The position numbers were made by a program, and so were the translations under genes. The notes under the pieces are model-generated. The model worked only from the letters and a program-made list of their open reading frames with translations. It ran no database searches and was not told where the DNA came from. DNA of 64,000 bases from Rhabdophis nuchalis (lineage: Eukaryota > Chordata > Lepidosauria > Squamata > Natricidae): assembly GCA_039707465.1 (NCBI GenBank), contig CM077643.1, positions 246,431,919 to 246,495,918 on the forward strand, in the 5' to 3' direction. Positions 11,550 to 23,788 of this stretch are shown piece by piece. Every line of letters starts with the position of its first letter. Positions within the stretch are counted from its first letter, which is position 1.

Positions 11550-12200
11550 GTGAAATAAATTGCACACATTTCTTTGCAAAAAATTACAAATATGTACAAT
11601 TAAGTCAGAGTTCTAGTTGCAAATATAGTTATCATAATAGTAAGTAATTTAGCTTGTTAATATTTAATGTGGTGGATAGCCTTGGTGGAGATCTATTAAT
11701 ATATCAACATTAGGTTTAATCTCCATAAGCATGTCATAAATCGCCATATTCAACAATTTACAGACAATTACTTATATTAAAAATCGTGATACAGTTCAAA
11801 ATTGTGTCAAAATTCTGATATCGGTTTTGAAATTTTGGCTTCAGTTCAACATCATTTTGCAATTCAGTAAGTGTATCTTCTACGAAACATCTATCAATAT
11901 TTTTCATTTCAAAATGGATGTATTACCTAACTTTCAAATTAACATGATCCTCTAATCTTTTCTTTATCTCTTTACAAAACATTTGTAAATGATTACAAAA
12001 AATTAATTTAATTTAAATTTTATATATTCTGCAGAATACTGTCTATAGTTTTTGCTTTTTTGACTTTGCCATTAAATAAATAAATATTAATAAATAAACA
12101 TATTTTTAAAAATAATAAGTGCTAAATACTATTGAGAAAAGTGGTTGAATAACTTCTCTTGTCAGCATAATATCTCCTGTTAGCTACTTGATATTAAGAT
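11550..12200. other. Unassigned AT-rich DNA
   Basis: No recognisable feature. Confidence 0.4.
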
Positions 12201-12204
12201 AAGG

Positions 12205-12915
12205 TAAAATGACCTTTATTGGAGGAGGAGGTGGAGAGGGTTTGTAGTTTTAAATTTCTGGGCATTTATATCTCGAAGGACCTCTCATGGACTATGAATG
12301 CTAACATGCTTGTGAAGAAGGCACAGAAGAGGCTGTACTTCCTGAGAATGCTCCGGAAGATAAATCTGTCTCAGCATCTACTTCTTTCCTACTATCACAG
12401 CACTATTGAGAGTGTCCTACCATACAGCATCCTTGCATGGTATGGGAGCAGCTCTGCAGTGGAGAAAAAAGCTCTTACAGAGAATCATTTAAACTGTCCA
12501 GAATATCATCCAGCTCCAGCTACCAGCCCTGGATGACATCTTCGTGTCTCTCTGTTTGAGGAAGTTGCACAATATTCTCAGAGACTCTTCCCATCCTGCT
12601 TACAATCTTTTTGGACTGTTGCCTTTTGGCAGAAGATGCAAAACAATTAAAACTTGAATAACATTTCTTCTGAATAGTTTTTATCCCAGAGGTATAATTG
12701 CACTCAACAATGAACTAAAGGGCCATCATCCGTGAACTGTTGGACAGCTTTACTTGGTCTGTTATGTGGCTGCTTGGGTGATTTAGGGGCAGAGAATTTT
12801 GGGTGGGAGGGAGTTTGGTTGGGGATTGTCATGTGTGTTGGGCCTGGTCTCTGGGTGTGATGTGAATTTCATTGTAAGGGTGTATACATACAATGACAAT
12901 AAAACAATCTTAATC
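12205..12915 (+). mobile_element. Non-LTR LINE 3' fragment (CR1/L2/Rex1 group)
   Basis: The frame at 12219-12536 begins with FKFLGIYISKDLSW and continues KKAQKRLYFLRMLRK and YYHSTIESVLPYSILAWYG, the conserved post-palm region of CR1-group reverse transcriptases. A frameshift follows, then a 3' UTR ending ACAATGACAATAAAA. The upstream palm and endonuclease are missing. Exact clade is uncertain. Confidence 0.7.
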
Positions 12916-12988
12916 TTTTTGTCACTATTTCAGTGTACACACTGGCATACATTAAAATGAATTTCTGATGCATGCTCTCAAAAGACTT

Positions 12989-12990
12989 TC

Positions 12991-13041
<51 letters not shown>
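12989..13041. repeat. (CTAT)n microsatellite followed by CA-rich tract
   Basis: About thirteen CTAT units, followed by ACAC/ATAC-rich sequence to about 13160. The frames through it are repeat artefacts. Confidence 0.95.
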
Positions 13042-13159
13042 CTCATATACGTACATACACACATATATACATATGCCATACACACACACACATATATACA
13101 TACATATGTACGTACATACAGTACATACACACACACACACACACTTATGTATGTATACA

Positions 13160-14930
13160 TACACACATCTATCATATCATATCTACCCTCACAGTCCATT
13201 TTGAATACATAGTCACAAAAAAAAGTCTTGATATTTCCCTGATATTAGGGACAAATGTGAAAGAACATATGATTGCACCCTAAAAATCAAATCTATGAAG
13301 AACCTATTCCAGGTTTGCTCTCAACATTATGAATTCCAAAGCCTGGAATGGAAAGGAATGTCTTGCTAAGTAATCCGCACAATAGGCAAATCAAGAACAA
13401 TATTGCCAATTTTTTTGTAGTAGAAACTTGCCAGTTTTTGAAGATTCTAGTTACGTTCCTGTCTGTGGAGTAGATTATATCATGCAAATATTTCCCCCAA
13501 GAAATAAAAAATACCCCTAAAGAACAAATTACGTGCTGATTATCTTGTTTTTAATTCAAAGTGAAAGGAAATAGGAATCTAGAGATGATTGATTTCCTCT
13601 GCTACCATTAACACCTCTGCCTATCAGTAGAGCATTTGATGATACATGTGTTTAGCCCTCACAATTCCAAAGATGCTAAATTGTAGACAGACATGCGAAG
13701 GAGTGCAAGATAATAATTTATAGAATTTTTGGTCCATTGAGCATTGGATAATTTTGATGACTTCTAAAACCCTTCAGCCTAGAAGTGCTTTACTTCAGAT
13801 CCCACTATAATTAGCTACAAAGGTTATTTGAGTAAGACGTGAAGGGAGGCTGGAAGGTTATTGTTAAATGAAATCAATTTCACCTACACTGTTTTCTAGC
13901 TGCAATATTTTCTTCTTAATCTCAGTTGGGGGGGTGGGATAAGTCATTTCCCCACAAACAATAACATCTGACGGTTTTGTAATATCTTCAGTGCTTTCTA
14001 AATCTTTTTTTAAGTAGAATTGGGTTGTTGTTTTTCTTCAAGACAAGATAGCTTAGAGATTCATTGCAATTTTGTACGTGCCAACTGAGGAAAGTCTTAT
14101 GCAAGCTACAAACCTGTGCCAAGCCACCCAGGGAGTAAGGTCCATTTACTTGTTTTGTCAAAACATTTTAACTTCATTTTTCAAGACAATAGGCCCTCCC
14201 AAAGCAGTTTACAAGGTTATAAATCAATGAGACTCGTGAATCTGCATATCTTTGGCTGTACCTGTGTAAATGTGTACTGTAAATAGACACATGGGTTTTT
14301 TTCTCTCTCTCTCTGAAATTGTCTCTCCCCCCCACCTCCATTTTGTGGGTTTTAATGATCCAGCTAAAGATAAAGCTGCTTTATCTCTTTTTTAATTGAG
14401 AGTTACTCACAATTCAGTGACTCGAAGTAGAGGGGTCTTAATTTTGGGGATCATTAACAAGCACCCCTGTCCTTTTAATCATTTCTGCATTGCATTTAAA
14501 ACATATGCAAACATACTCATGGAATGTGGGTGGCATATGCCCTGAAAGTAATCCTGTTTGCTCATATACATTCTAATGCATAAACTATGATACATAACAC
14601 AATAATCAAGTATTGGGACATCACCCTTCTGCTACGTAGCTTCCCAATGTCTAAAATTACTAATTCAGAGGGACAATCACACAGGAAAAAAACACCATAC
14701 ACTGAAACCTGAATTCAGAGGACCAAATGACTAAAAAACACATCAAGCAAATGCTAAATTATTAAATATGTAAATAAAACTAAAAGGTCCAACAATGATG
14801 ATACTATCAAGAATAAATCTGAAAACTGGACTTTTTAAATATATCATTATCCGTTTCTGAACCCGTTCTGATTAGGAAAAAAAAACCTGTGATGAAAGAA
14901 ATTCAGAAATTAGCTGCTTCATTTTTCTAC
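13160..14930. other. Unassigned DNA
   Basis: No gene or clear transposon. A small piece at about 14185-14220 resembles the body of the SINE at 11325 (AATAGGCCCTCCCAAAGCAG). Confidence 0.4.
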
Positions 14931-14932
14931 TA

Positions 14933-15274
14933 AGATAGTTCTCAACTTACAACAGTTCGTTTAGTGACTGTTCAAAGGTACCACGGCAGTGAACAAAGTG
15001 ACTTATGACCATTTTTCACACTTATGACCATTGTAGCATCCCCATGGTCACGGCTTGGAGTCATGTGACCCCCTTTTGTGACCTTCTGACAAACCAAGTC
15101 AATGGGGAAACCAGATTCACTTAGCAACCGTGTTACTAATTGAAGAACTGCAGTGATTCACTTAACAAATGTGGTGAGAAATGTCATAAAATGGGACATA
15201 ACTCACTTAACAAATTTCTCACTTAGCAATATAAAGTTTGGGCTCAATTGTGTTTTTATGTTGAGGGTTACCTG
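14933..15274 (-). mobile_element. Tigger-like MITE, near full length
   Basis: About 340 bp with terminal inverted sequences related to GTAGTCCTCAACTTACAAC and internal family blocks (AGTGACTTATGACCATTTTT, GATTCACTTAACAA). Other copies: 4873-5065, 24586-25222, 26520-27218 and 30275-32805. Superfamily is inferred from the TA flanks seen in other copies. Confidence 0.65.
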
Positions 15275-15297
15275 AATCGACTTTCATCAGATGGAAC

Positions 15298-15692
15298 CAG
15301 GGGTGGGCTGCTACAGGTTTGCCGGGGGTCGGGAGAACCCATAGTTAAAGTTATGTCTGGTTTGGAGCACCTCCAAATCCCACCCCTGGCTGGCCCCACC
15401 CACCCCACCCCTCCACTCCCAGGAGTCTCCATGCAGCCCATTTTGGATGCGAGGTAAGTGCAGGGCCCAGACAGAGGTTCATGGAGGGGGAAAAACGGGC
15501 CTCCTGGAAATCCTGGAAGGCCAGAAATGGGCACATTTCCAGCCTCTGGAGGGTCTCTGGAGCCTGGGGAAAGCAGTTTTCACCCTCCCAGAGGCTTGAG
15601 GAAAGCCCCCTTTGCCATAGTGCAAAAGGCCGACTAGGCCACGCCAACCATGGCCACATCTACCCAGCAACCAGGCAGAGAACCCACCCCTG
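15298..15692. mobile_element. hAT-type MITE, 395 bp
   Basis: Termini CAGGGGTGGGCT and ACCCACCCCTG. Flanking 8-mers GATGGAAC (15290-15297) and GATGGAGT (15693-15700) match at 6 of 8 positions. The GC-rich interior is shared with the inverted copy at 23789-24196. Several overlapping frames here are not genes. Confidence 0.75.
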
Positions 15693-16149
15693 GATGGAGT
15701 CCACCATTGATAATAATAAGAAAACCTTTGTTTTAAAAGATGAGTAAGAGAAGGAAGGCAAGATCTCTGAGAAGAATAGCTTATCTTTGAAAGTTGGAGA
15801 TTGTAGGTTCAATATGGCAAAAGCAATTCCAGCAGCGTTTTAACAAGCTATGTGACTGCCAAGTATGTTTTGAAACAAATACTTGTATTACTCAAACAGA
15901 AATTTGTTCCAATCAGGGGACATCTCTCCTTTTGGATAGATAATCTCAGAGATTCTACTCTTCTCTCGTTAACCCCCAAACTTTGAAGGGCACCTTAAGC
16001 AACTCTGGATGGGCTAAATCAGGCACTTTGTGTGCTTCAATGCTTGGAACATCAACACATGGGAAGGCTTTACAAAAACTGTAAATCTTTATCTATAAAA
16101 CTCATATAAATCAATATCAATATAAACTGTAACAATACAAGCAACAAAG

Positions 16150-16585
16150 TTTCAGTCCTGCAGTCTTATTGGGCTTGGACAACCTGGAACTAAGTCTGAC
16201 CTAACCATCGTACACAAAATTGTCTGCTACAATGTCTTACCTGTCAATGACTACTTCAGCTTCAACCTCAATAATACACTGGCAAACAATAGATACAAAC
16301 TCAAACTTGATTGTAGAAAATACGACTTCAGCAACAGAGGGCTCAACGCCTGGAATGCTCTACCTGACTCCGTTGTTACATCCTCAAACGCCCACAGCTT
16401 CAACCTTAAACTGTCTACAGTGACCTCACCCCATTTGTAAGAGGTCCATAAAGGGGGCGTGCATAAGTACACCAGCGTGCCTACCATCTCTGTCCTACTG
16501 TCTCCATTTATTTGTACTCATTTCCTTCGTTCATGTCCACGTTTGTACCTGTTATGTTTGACAAACTAAATAAATTAGTTGAGGA
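16150..16585 (+). mobile_element. Non-LTR LINE 3' fragment (CR1-like group)
   Basis: A plus-strand frame reads KLDCRKYDFSNRGLNAWNALPDSVV, typical of the extreme C-terminus of CR1-group LINE polyproteins, then a stop and a 3' UTR ending TGACAAACTAAATAAATTAG. It is 5' truncated. Confidence 0.6.
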
Positions 16586-16589
16586 GAGA

Positions 16590-18070
16590 GGGAAAAAACT
16601 AATGCCAGGCACAGAAAGATACCCCTATATTTCTCATTCAAACTGATAAAAGAAGAGATTTTCCGAGAAATTATCAGGTTGGGGTATAGTGCTTTCCTTA
16701 GCTTAGTTTCAGCTTGTTATATGCAGGATACTTTGCAACCTTTTACCATTGCAGATATTTGAAATACTGAATTTTGATATTCCTGACTCCAAATTGAACC
16801 AGAGGAGATACTCTAGAAAGCCTGGCATTGGTTCATCCAAATCATTGCCTTTAGTCAGGTTCAGGTATCAATGGAGGAGACCTGTCACCGTTGATTTAAC
16901 TCTGCTAAAATTGCAAAAGGAAGTTCTTGTACACATTTGTTCTGGTGGCCAGGATCACAGAATCTCTTTAACCCAGGCAGATAATGAGTATTTCTTCTGA
17001 TGAAGTATAGCTGTCCATCACTGTTACATTTTGCCATGGTCATCATCCCAGCCAGTTAAATTAATTCACCCACCAACCAAAACAGGATAATTAGCAAGTC
17101 TGGGGCTACACACAGAATCCTGGGTATTTTAAATTACATGAACAAGAGCTTTGGCAGATTCATCCCTCAGGAATGAACTAGAGAACATGTCCAGGAGAAA
17201 AAGATGGCCATACGGGAACTACAAAATGCCAATTTGTTTTCCCAATGCCATCCTAATTCTTCTTCCACAGCTTTGGTGGAGTTAACAGTATTCTGGAAGT
17301 AACAAATCACAATTTCCTATCCTGTTTTTGTCTAGCATTGGCCCCCAAAGAAAATCCAGAGGAAGCCAAGTTGGAGACATTCATGGGTGATGCTTGTCCT
17401 TTGTTGTCATTATTGAACCATTCACAGCACGTAGTGCAACAGGTCACCCTGGCAAACAGTTGTATTTTTGATGAGCTGTACAGTCAAGGTCATTAAAGCC
17501 TGTGACCATTTAAGGCCTCATTATAATGTTTGAAAGAGCAAGAGGTTACTCCTAGAGAAGTTTGCTGGGTTAATGATGTAGTTCCTCCATCTATTTTATT
17601 AGTTTCTCGATCCTGTAACCTGGCTGCAGCAATGCAAGCAAACATTCCTATTATTTTTAATGTTGTGATCCTTATTATCAAAAGTTATTTACGCTTTTAC
17701 ATTCTTATTTATATAGCTTTCCTAAATTAGTGCAGAAAAATACCTCGGGCATTTGTACTGTTTTTATTTATTATCATTTTTAAAATGTAATAATTGTTTT
17801 ACTTTCAAAAATAATTGGATAAGTCCAATCCATTGATCTGTTTGTTTAAAAAACTAAAACAAAACTGTTGGGGGGGAAATTGCCCTATCATTTACAGGAG
17901 CAGGAGGCAGTTGACCTTGATTTCTTAATATAAAAAGCAGATCCCATCTTCTGTTTAAAACTGGTAAAAATCTTTGGAGTTGTTCTTCCTCTACTTCCTG
18001 GAATAATCTTACATCAGAAGCTGAGCACTGAAGAACACCAAATTCTAAAGCCTAATGATTGTTCCCAGTG
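16590..18070. other. Unassigned DNA
   Basis: No gene or transposon recognised. Short frames at 16749-17000 and 17493-17730 lack any recognisable motif. Confidence 0.4.
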
Positions 18071-18078
18071 ATGTAGAT

Positions 18079-19108
18079 CAGAGGTGGGTTCCTACCAGTT
18101 TGGATAAGGTGACCATCCGTCCCGCTTCTGGCGGGACAGACCCGCTTCACCAGCAGATGTCCCGCGCCCCGCCCTCTCTTCAGAATGTCCCGCTTTTTAC
18201 GGGCAGGCGGCGGGCGCTCTGTACGCACTCAGAGGCGGGCGCCTCTGAGCGCTGGCTCAGGAGGGGAGGGCCTCGGAGGGGGGGAGCATGCGCTCCAGCG
18301 CGTCATGCACCTGCAGAGGGCTTTGGGGCAGGCTCCCACCCACCCCCGCGGGGCACTCTCAGTGCATGAGGGATGACCTTTGGCCCAATGGTCAGGCGCA
18401 CGGCTGCTGGGTCTGACAGCGGCGCAGGAGGTGCCGGGCGAGCAGCGCAATGGCTCTGAGTGCGGAAGGCGAGAGCGACACGCTGGGCCTGGCCCGCTCA
18501 CCTGAGTGCCCTTCCCTGCACCGGGCAGCCCCAGGAGCAGGGCCCAGATGCACTTGCGGGCCCAGTGTGTCATTTTCGCCTTCCGCGCTCGGAGCTATCG
18601 CGCTGCTCGGTTGGCACCTCCTGCGCCACCGCCAGACCCAGCAGCCGCCCCGAAGGCCATTCCTCACGCGCTGAGAGCTGCCGGATCGGTCCGCCGCAGC
18701 TGCCTTTAAAGTGGCCCCCGCGGCAGCTGTTGGGAGCGCGCCCCTGCCCCGACGCCCTCTGCGCAGGCGCGTGATGTGCCAGAGCGTGCGCACACGCAAG
18801 CACGCTCTCCACCTCATCAACGGTGTCCCGCTTTGGGATTTTGAAAATCCGGTCACCTTAAGTTTGGATTGGTTCGGCCTAAACAGAAATAACTTGGCAG
18901 CCTGGGTTGCTGGAATGGGCAGCAACCCAGGCCTGCCACGACCCCAAACTGATTTTCCCAGAGGCACCATAGGCACCGCCATCTTGTTTTTTCATCTGAG
19001 CATGTGCAGAGCAATTATAGTGGTTCTGCACATGCACGCGCAGTGCATATAGAGCATATGCATGGGGCTCAGTCCTGAATGGGTAGCAGCTGCCAGAACC
19101 CACCCCTG
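18079..19108. mobile_element. hAT-type MITE containing a second hAT element
   Basis: Outer termini CAGAGGTGGGTTC and GAACCCACCCCTG, with a perfect 8-bp TSD ATGTAGAT (18071-18078 and 19109-19116). The outer element is split at 18104 by the GC-rich element at 18105-18860. Confidence 0.85.
18105..18860. mobile_element. GC-rich 756-bp hAT-type element nested in a MITE
   Basis: Inverted ends TAAGGTGACC and GGTCACCTTA, perfect 8-bp TSD AGTTTGGA (18097-18104 and 18861-18868). The interior is much richer in G, C and CpG than its surroundings and contains internal inverted blocks (GGCGAGAGCGACAC-like and its complement). Overlapping frames up to 196 aa arise from the GC bias and have no recognisable domain. 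Confidence 0.8.
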
Positions 19109-19424
19109 ATGTAGATGTTTTAGCATGGGGGACTGAATCAAAACATGAAACACCCACTATATAAAAACCACTGACAACCACTGAATAGCCTCTCAGTACT
19201 AATCCTTGAAAGTGAACCATAATAGCCTTACACCCAGATTCTCAACACACTACAGCAATCCATGAAGATACCAAGAACAATAATGCCAAAAGCTGCCTAG
19301 ATATCCAGAGGTATCAATAGGAATACATAGCCCAATCCTACTCTCTAGATAGTTTGCCCATCAGGGTGACTAAAGCCATATTTTTGCCTGAAACTTGGGA
19401 AATTAATAAAGGAGAATATTTATA

Positions 19425-19518
19425 GTTCAGGGTTGAAATGAGGGATCCTTGGTGATCTCTGAGCTTGGTTGTTTTCTTGCAAACATTTCACCACCCAAAC
19501 TAGGGTGCAAATATCAGC
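19425..19518 (-). mobile_element. Penelope-like fragment with hammerhead-like motif (degraded)
   Basis: The minus strand reads CTGATAT, a CACCC/GGGTG stem, then GAAAT, and continues GCAAGAAAACAACCAAGC. The same body is at 56310-56395. It abuts the hAT MITE at 19521. Family placement is inference. Confidence 0.4.
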
Positions 19519-19520
19519 AA

Positions 19521-19792
19521 CAGAGGTGATATTCAGCCGGTTCTGACTGGTTCTGGCAAACCAGTAGCAGAAATTTTGAGTAGTTCAGAGAACCGGCAAA
19601 TAGGTTGGCTCCACCCTCACTGCCTCCCATCCTCCCAGCTGATCTTCTTTTGTTGCTTCGGACAGGAGAATGGAGCTGGAAAGCAGGTTAGTGGGGTGGG
19701 AAGGGAATGGGGATTTTGCAGTAGACTACCCCTGCCATGCCCACCAATCCACACCACACCAACCAATCCACGCCCACAGAATCCCACCACTG
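19521..19792. mobile_element. hAT-type MITE (family of 24615-24857)
   Basis: Begins CAGAGGTGATATTCAGCCGG and ends CCCACCACTG. Internal blocks GTAGTTCAGAGAACCGGC and CCACCAATCCACGCCC are shared with 24615-24857, 31611-31830 and 32225-32522. I could not see a convincing TSD. Confidence 0.7.
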
Positions 19793-19799
19793 GCATAAA

Positions 19800-20965
19800 G
19801 GAACCCAAATAATCTATGTTAACCAGAAGCACTCTAAGTTGTCCCATCATCCCTATTTCAACCATCTGGCCAGAAATGGCAAGTTTGATCTTGCCCTGTA
19901 ATATTTTTTTTAAGAAGACATATAAACATGGTCTCTTTAGGAAAGTATGTACTTGGCTTCTTCACTATAGACAGCACCTCTCATCCATCAAGAGAAGCTC
20001 TGATAATCAACCATAACACTTCCTATAATTTTTAGCTATTTGACATGTTCGTTGATGCACCTCTTACGGCCTAGTTCATCTTGTTCCAGCACCAGGTGTC
20101 CTGTCCATCCCAATCTAGCTATGCTACAAATCTTGCAGTCCTGTTTCTCGTCACTAATATTTCAGTCAACTTGAAAACATGCTTGAAAGCATCTTTATGC
20201 TACATCACACATCTGACAATGTGCACCCACATGCATGAATAAAGTCTATTAATAATTCCAGAGGGGACTATTACTTAGGGAAGACTAGAGAGCATATACT
20301 TTTAAATCAGGTTCTCAGATATTTCCAGCCTAATGTGTTCAATGCTGAAACAACTTTATCTTTCTGAGCTAAGCCACATAGGATTGGTGAGCTTTGTGGC
20401 TTATATCGGCTGCTTGCAGTTTGTACAAGCAAATGAAATATTCCCAGCACATTACGCATAATCAAAACAGGCCCAATTAAGCTCAGTACTCTATATTCCA
20501 CCTCATTAATTGCAACTCCTAAAATATAACAGATGTGATTGCTGCGGGCCATGAGTTAAAGACAAATTTTTCAGTTACGCACTTACAATGCAACCTAAAA
20601 GTTACATGAAGATTTAATTATTACTTTCATTTTCATGACTTCCTGTAAAAGCTCATTTTTCACTTAACAGCAGTAGTGTTCAACCACAACCCTTTGCAAA
20701 GAGTTCAGTGTTGCGTGCTGTAGTTTAAAAAAAAACATTTTTCCCTGATATGCTTGACCCGATTATTACAAAAAGCAAGAGTATTTGGGAAATTCATCAT
20801 AATTCTCTGCATGCACCATGGGGAGCCATTTTACCATTGATTCAAATGCCATTATCAATGAAGGAACATCGGACATTATCTGGTATACTTGAAGACCGGT
20901 GTGATTTAATGAAATCTCATGGAGGATCAGTTAGCCATGAGCGCTGTTTTATAAAGGACAATGCA
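19800..20965. other. Unassigned DNA
   Basis: No gene seen. The open frame at 20750-21082 runs into the L2 3' end and has no recognised motif. Confidence 0.4.
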
Positions 20966-21151
20966 CAATCTGATTTTACTTTTACTTTACTTTATTTTCA
21001 ATTTATATACCGCCCTTTTCACCAAAAGGGACTCAGGGCGGTGCACAGAAAGATACAATATACAAAATTAAAAAACAATTAAATAATATGACTGTGCTAA
21101 AATTGAATAATTAGTTAAAACCATAAATACCTAATTAAAATAATCCCTAAC

Positions 21152-22432
21152 CTATGTCAGGCCGGCAAGACGAAAGAAATGAGCTTTTACCATCCGACGG
21201 AAGAGTCGTAGGTCCGTGATGGTACGGATATCGGGGGGGAGGTCGTTCCAGAGTGTCGGACCCGCCACAGAGAAGGCTCTTCCCCTGGGGGTCGCCAGTA
21301 GGCATTGACCGGCTGACGGTACCCTGAGAAGGCCAACTCTGTGAGAGCGGACAGGTCGAAGGGAGGAATGTGGTAGGAGGCGGTCCCTCAAGTAACCATG
21401 ACCCGAGCCATGGAGCGCTTTGAAGATGGTAACTACGACCTTGAAGCGCACCCAGAAGACCACAGGCAGCCAGTGCAGCTCGCGCAGGAGAGGTGTTACG
21501 TGGGAGTAACGAGAGACTCCCAGAATCCCCCGCGCGGCTGCATTCTGCACTAGCTGGAGCCTCCGGGTGCACCTCAAGGGGACCCCCATGTAGAGGGCGT
21601 TGCAGTAGTCTAGGCGGGAAATAACAATGGCTTGAGTGACCGTGCGTAGGGCATCTCGATCTAGAAAGGGGCGCAATTGGCGTATCAGGTAAACCTGATA
21701 GAAGGCCCCCCTGGCCACGGCCATCACATGATCATCTAAGGACAGCTGTGAGTCCAGGAGGACGCCCAAGTTGTGGGCTCTTTCCGCGGGAGCCAGTGAC
21801 TCGCCCCCGATAGCCAGCGATGGAGTTAGTTGGCTATATCGAGATGCTGGAAACCACAGGCACTCGGTCTTGGACGGGTTGAGTTTGAGTTTGTTCCTCC
21901 CCATCCAGAGCCGCACGGCCTCCAGACACCGAGACAGCACTTCCACGGCATTGTTGGGGTGGCCAGGGGTAGAAATGTACAGCTGCGTGTCGTCAGCGTA
22001 CTGATGGTACTCTACCCCAAAGCCATGGATGATCTCACCCAACGGCTTCATATAGATGTTAAACAGGAGGGGTGAGAGAACCGAGCCCTGAGGTACCCCA
22101 CATAAAAGGGGCCTCGAGGTCGATCTCTGCCCTCCTGTCAATACACACTGCAACCAGCCAGAGAGGTAGGAAGAGAACCACTGCAATACAGTGCCTCTCA
22201 ATCCCAGCCCCTCCAGCCGGTGCAGGAGGATACCATGGTCGATGGTATCAAAAGCCGCTGAGAGGTCTAATAGGGCCAGGACAGAGGAGCAACCTCTGTC
22301 TCGGGCCCTCCAGAGATCATCAACCAACGCGACCAATGCCGTCTCCGTGCTGTGCCCGGGATGGTAGCCGGACTGGCGCGGGTCTAGATAGACGGTTTCC
22401 TCCAGGTGTCGGGAGAACTGTTGAGCTACCAC
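21152..22432 (-). pseudogene. L2 LINE reverse transcriptase, C-terminal 426 codons
   Basis: Open for 426 codons. RT blocks in order: HSTETALVALVDDLW, LLDLSAAFDTIDHGILL (palm Asp), CGVPQGSVLSPLLFNIYM, YADDTQLYIS (catalytic YADD near residue 145), LKLNPSKTE, then LDYCNALYMG and LWNDLPPDIR of the C-terminal region. IDHGILLHRL is L2-like rather than CR1-like. The upstream part of the polyprotein is in other frames (22438-22785, 22890-23588), so the element cannot make a whole protein. The palm is intact, which suggests a fairly recent insertion. Confidence 0.88.
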
Positions 22433-22437
22433 ACTCT

Positions 22438-22785
22438 CTACAACCTTAGCCAGAAAGCTAAGGAGACTGGACGGTAGTTGGTCAATAATGCTGGGTCCAG
22501 GGAGGGCTTCTTGAGGAGGGGTCTCACCACCGCCTCTTTCAAGGTGGCTGGAAGAGACCCCTCACTCAGAGATGTATTCACTATCTCCTGGAGCCAGCCT
22601 CGTGTAACCTCCCGGGAGGCCAGTACTAGCCAGGAGGGACACGGGTCCAATAAACATGTGGTAGCATTCAGTCGTCCAAACAACCTGTCCATGTCATCAG
22701 GAGTCACAAAGTCAAAGTCTTCCCATAAAACGGTCTCAAGACCTGCCCCCGATTGCCCGCCTGGATCTACCTCATTGGAGATCAT
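22438..22785 (-). pseudogene. L2 LINE linker and N-terminal RT piece
   Basis: A 115-codon frame with NATTCLLDPCPSWLVLAS, ALKEAVVRPLLKKPSLDP-like and TNYRPVSL, the standard entry into the RT domain of L2/CR1 LINEs. It ends in a shifted frame just before the 426-codon piece. The second copy keeps both parts in one frame, so this break is specific to this copy. Confidence 0.85.
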
Positions 22786-22889
22786 CTCGTTCCGGATCTG
22801 AGCGACTTTGTCCAGCAGATATTGACCGAACTCCTCTGCACGGCCCTGTAAAGGAGCTTCCTGCGGCCCCTGTTGCAGAAGGGAGCGGG

Positions 22890-23588
22890 TTACTCTAAAC
22901 AGGGCGGCAGGGCGGTTATCTGCGATGCAATAAGGGCGGCGAGATAGTTACGTTTTGCCACCCTTATCGCCACGAGGTAGGTCCTTAAGTGGGACCTAGT
23001 GCGTGTTCGATCAGGTTCGGCACGAGTGGATCTCCAAATACCCTCCAGGCGTCGCTTCAATGCCCTTAGCTCCTCAGAGAACCAAGGGGCCAGGGCAGAT
23101 CGGCGACGCGTGAGAGGCCGCAAGGGCGCGACCCGGTCCAGGGCCCTAGTGGCCGCGTTATTCCAGGCAGCCACCAGGACCTCAGTCGAGTCATGGGTCA
23201 GGGTTCCCAGTATTGGCACAAGCTCCGCCTGGAATCTTTCCTGATCCATCAGGAGCCTGGGGCGGAACCATTGTGGAGTATCCGGTTCCCCGCGATGGGG
23301 TGTAGCGGTTGGGAAGTCTAGTCGCAGGAGAGAGTGATCTGACCATGACAGGGGAGTGATCGTTAAGTCCCCTACTCCCAGATCACTCCTCCACTGGACG
23401 GAGATAAAGACAAGATCCAGCGTGTGGCCTCCGGTGTGGGTGGGGCCCTGAATTACTTGGGTCAGGTTCATGGCCGTCATGGAGGCCATGAACTCCCGAG
23501 CTAACTCAGAGGTTTCACCTACCGATGGCAGATTAAAGTCCCCCATGACTAAAAGCCTGGGGGTCTCAACTGCCATCTTGGCTATCAC
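22890..23588 (-). pseudogene. L2 LINE apurinic-like endonuclease, C-terminal part
   Basis: The frame carries LLVMGDFNLP, HTLDLVFIS and SWSDHSLLRLDF, which match late blocks of the EEP-type LINE endonuclease. The first part of the domain is missing because of 5' truncation. A frameshift ends it at CLE compared with the second copy. Confidence 0.85.
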
Positions 23589-23788
23589 CTCGAGAAGCTC
23601 GGGCAGGGCTGCTGACGATCCTCTAGTTTTTTTTAAAAAAAGCTTCTGTCTAAAAAAGAATCAGCATCATTGAAGTTGTCCATTAATAGCACCAGAACAA
23701 CCGATTAAACAGGTTTTGAGAAATCTCTTTTCCCATTATTTCTATTTCACTTATTGTAACTGTTTTTGACATTACATATAAGTTACAG

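Larger units (their letters stand above)
20973..23625 (-). mobile_element. L2-clade LINE, 5' truncated
   Basis: Minus-strand non-LTR retrotransposon. It starts inside the endonuclease at about 23625, passes through reverse transcriptase, and ends with the CTGAGTCCCTTTTGG / GGGCGGTATATAAATTG 3' segment and a short (TTTAC)n-like tail at 20973. Two frame breaks separate the three coding pieces. A second copy in the same orientation is at 60281-62694. Confidence 0.9.

Noticed and set aside
12968..13283. Tyr/Ile/His-rich frames
   Set aside because: Translation of (CTAT)n and (CA)n microsatellites.
15248..15747. Set of 60-102 aa frames on both strands
   Set aside because: Shadows of the GC-rich interior of the hAT MITE at 15298-15692; the same happens at 23789-24196.
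18392..18982. 196-codon minus-strand frame and several overlapping frames on both strands
   Set aside because: They lie in a GC-rich nested hAT element with its own TIRs and TSD; all six frames are open because of base bias, with no recognisable domain.
20750..21082. 110-codon frame as a host gene
   Set aside because: The second half lies in the L2 3' end on the opposite strand; the first half has no recognisable motif.
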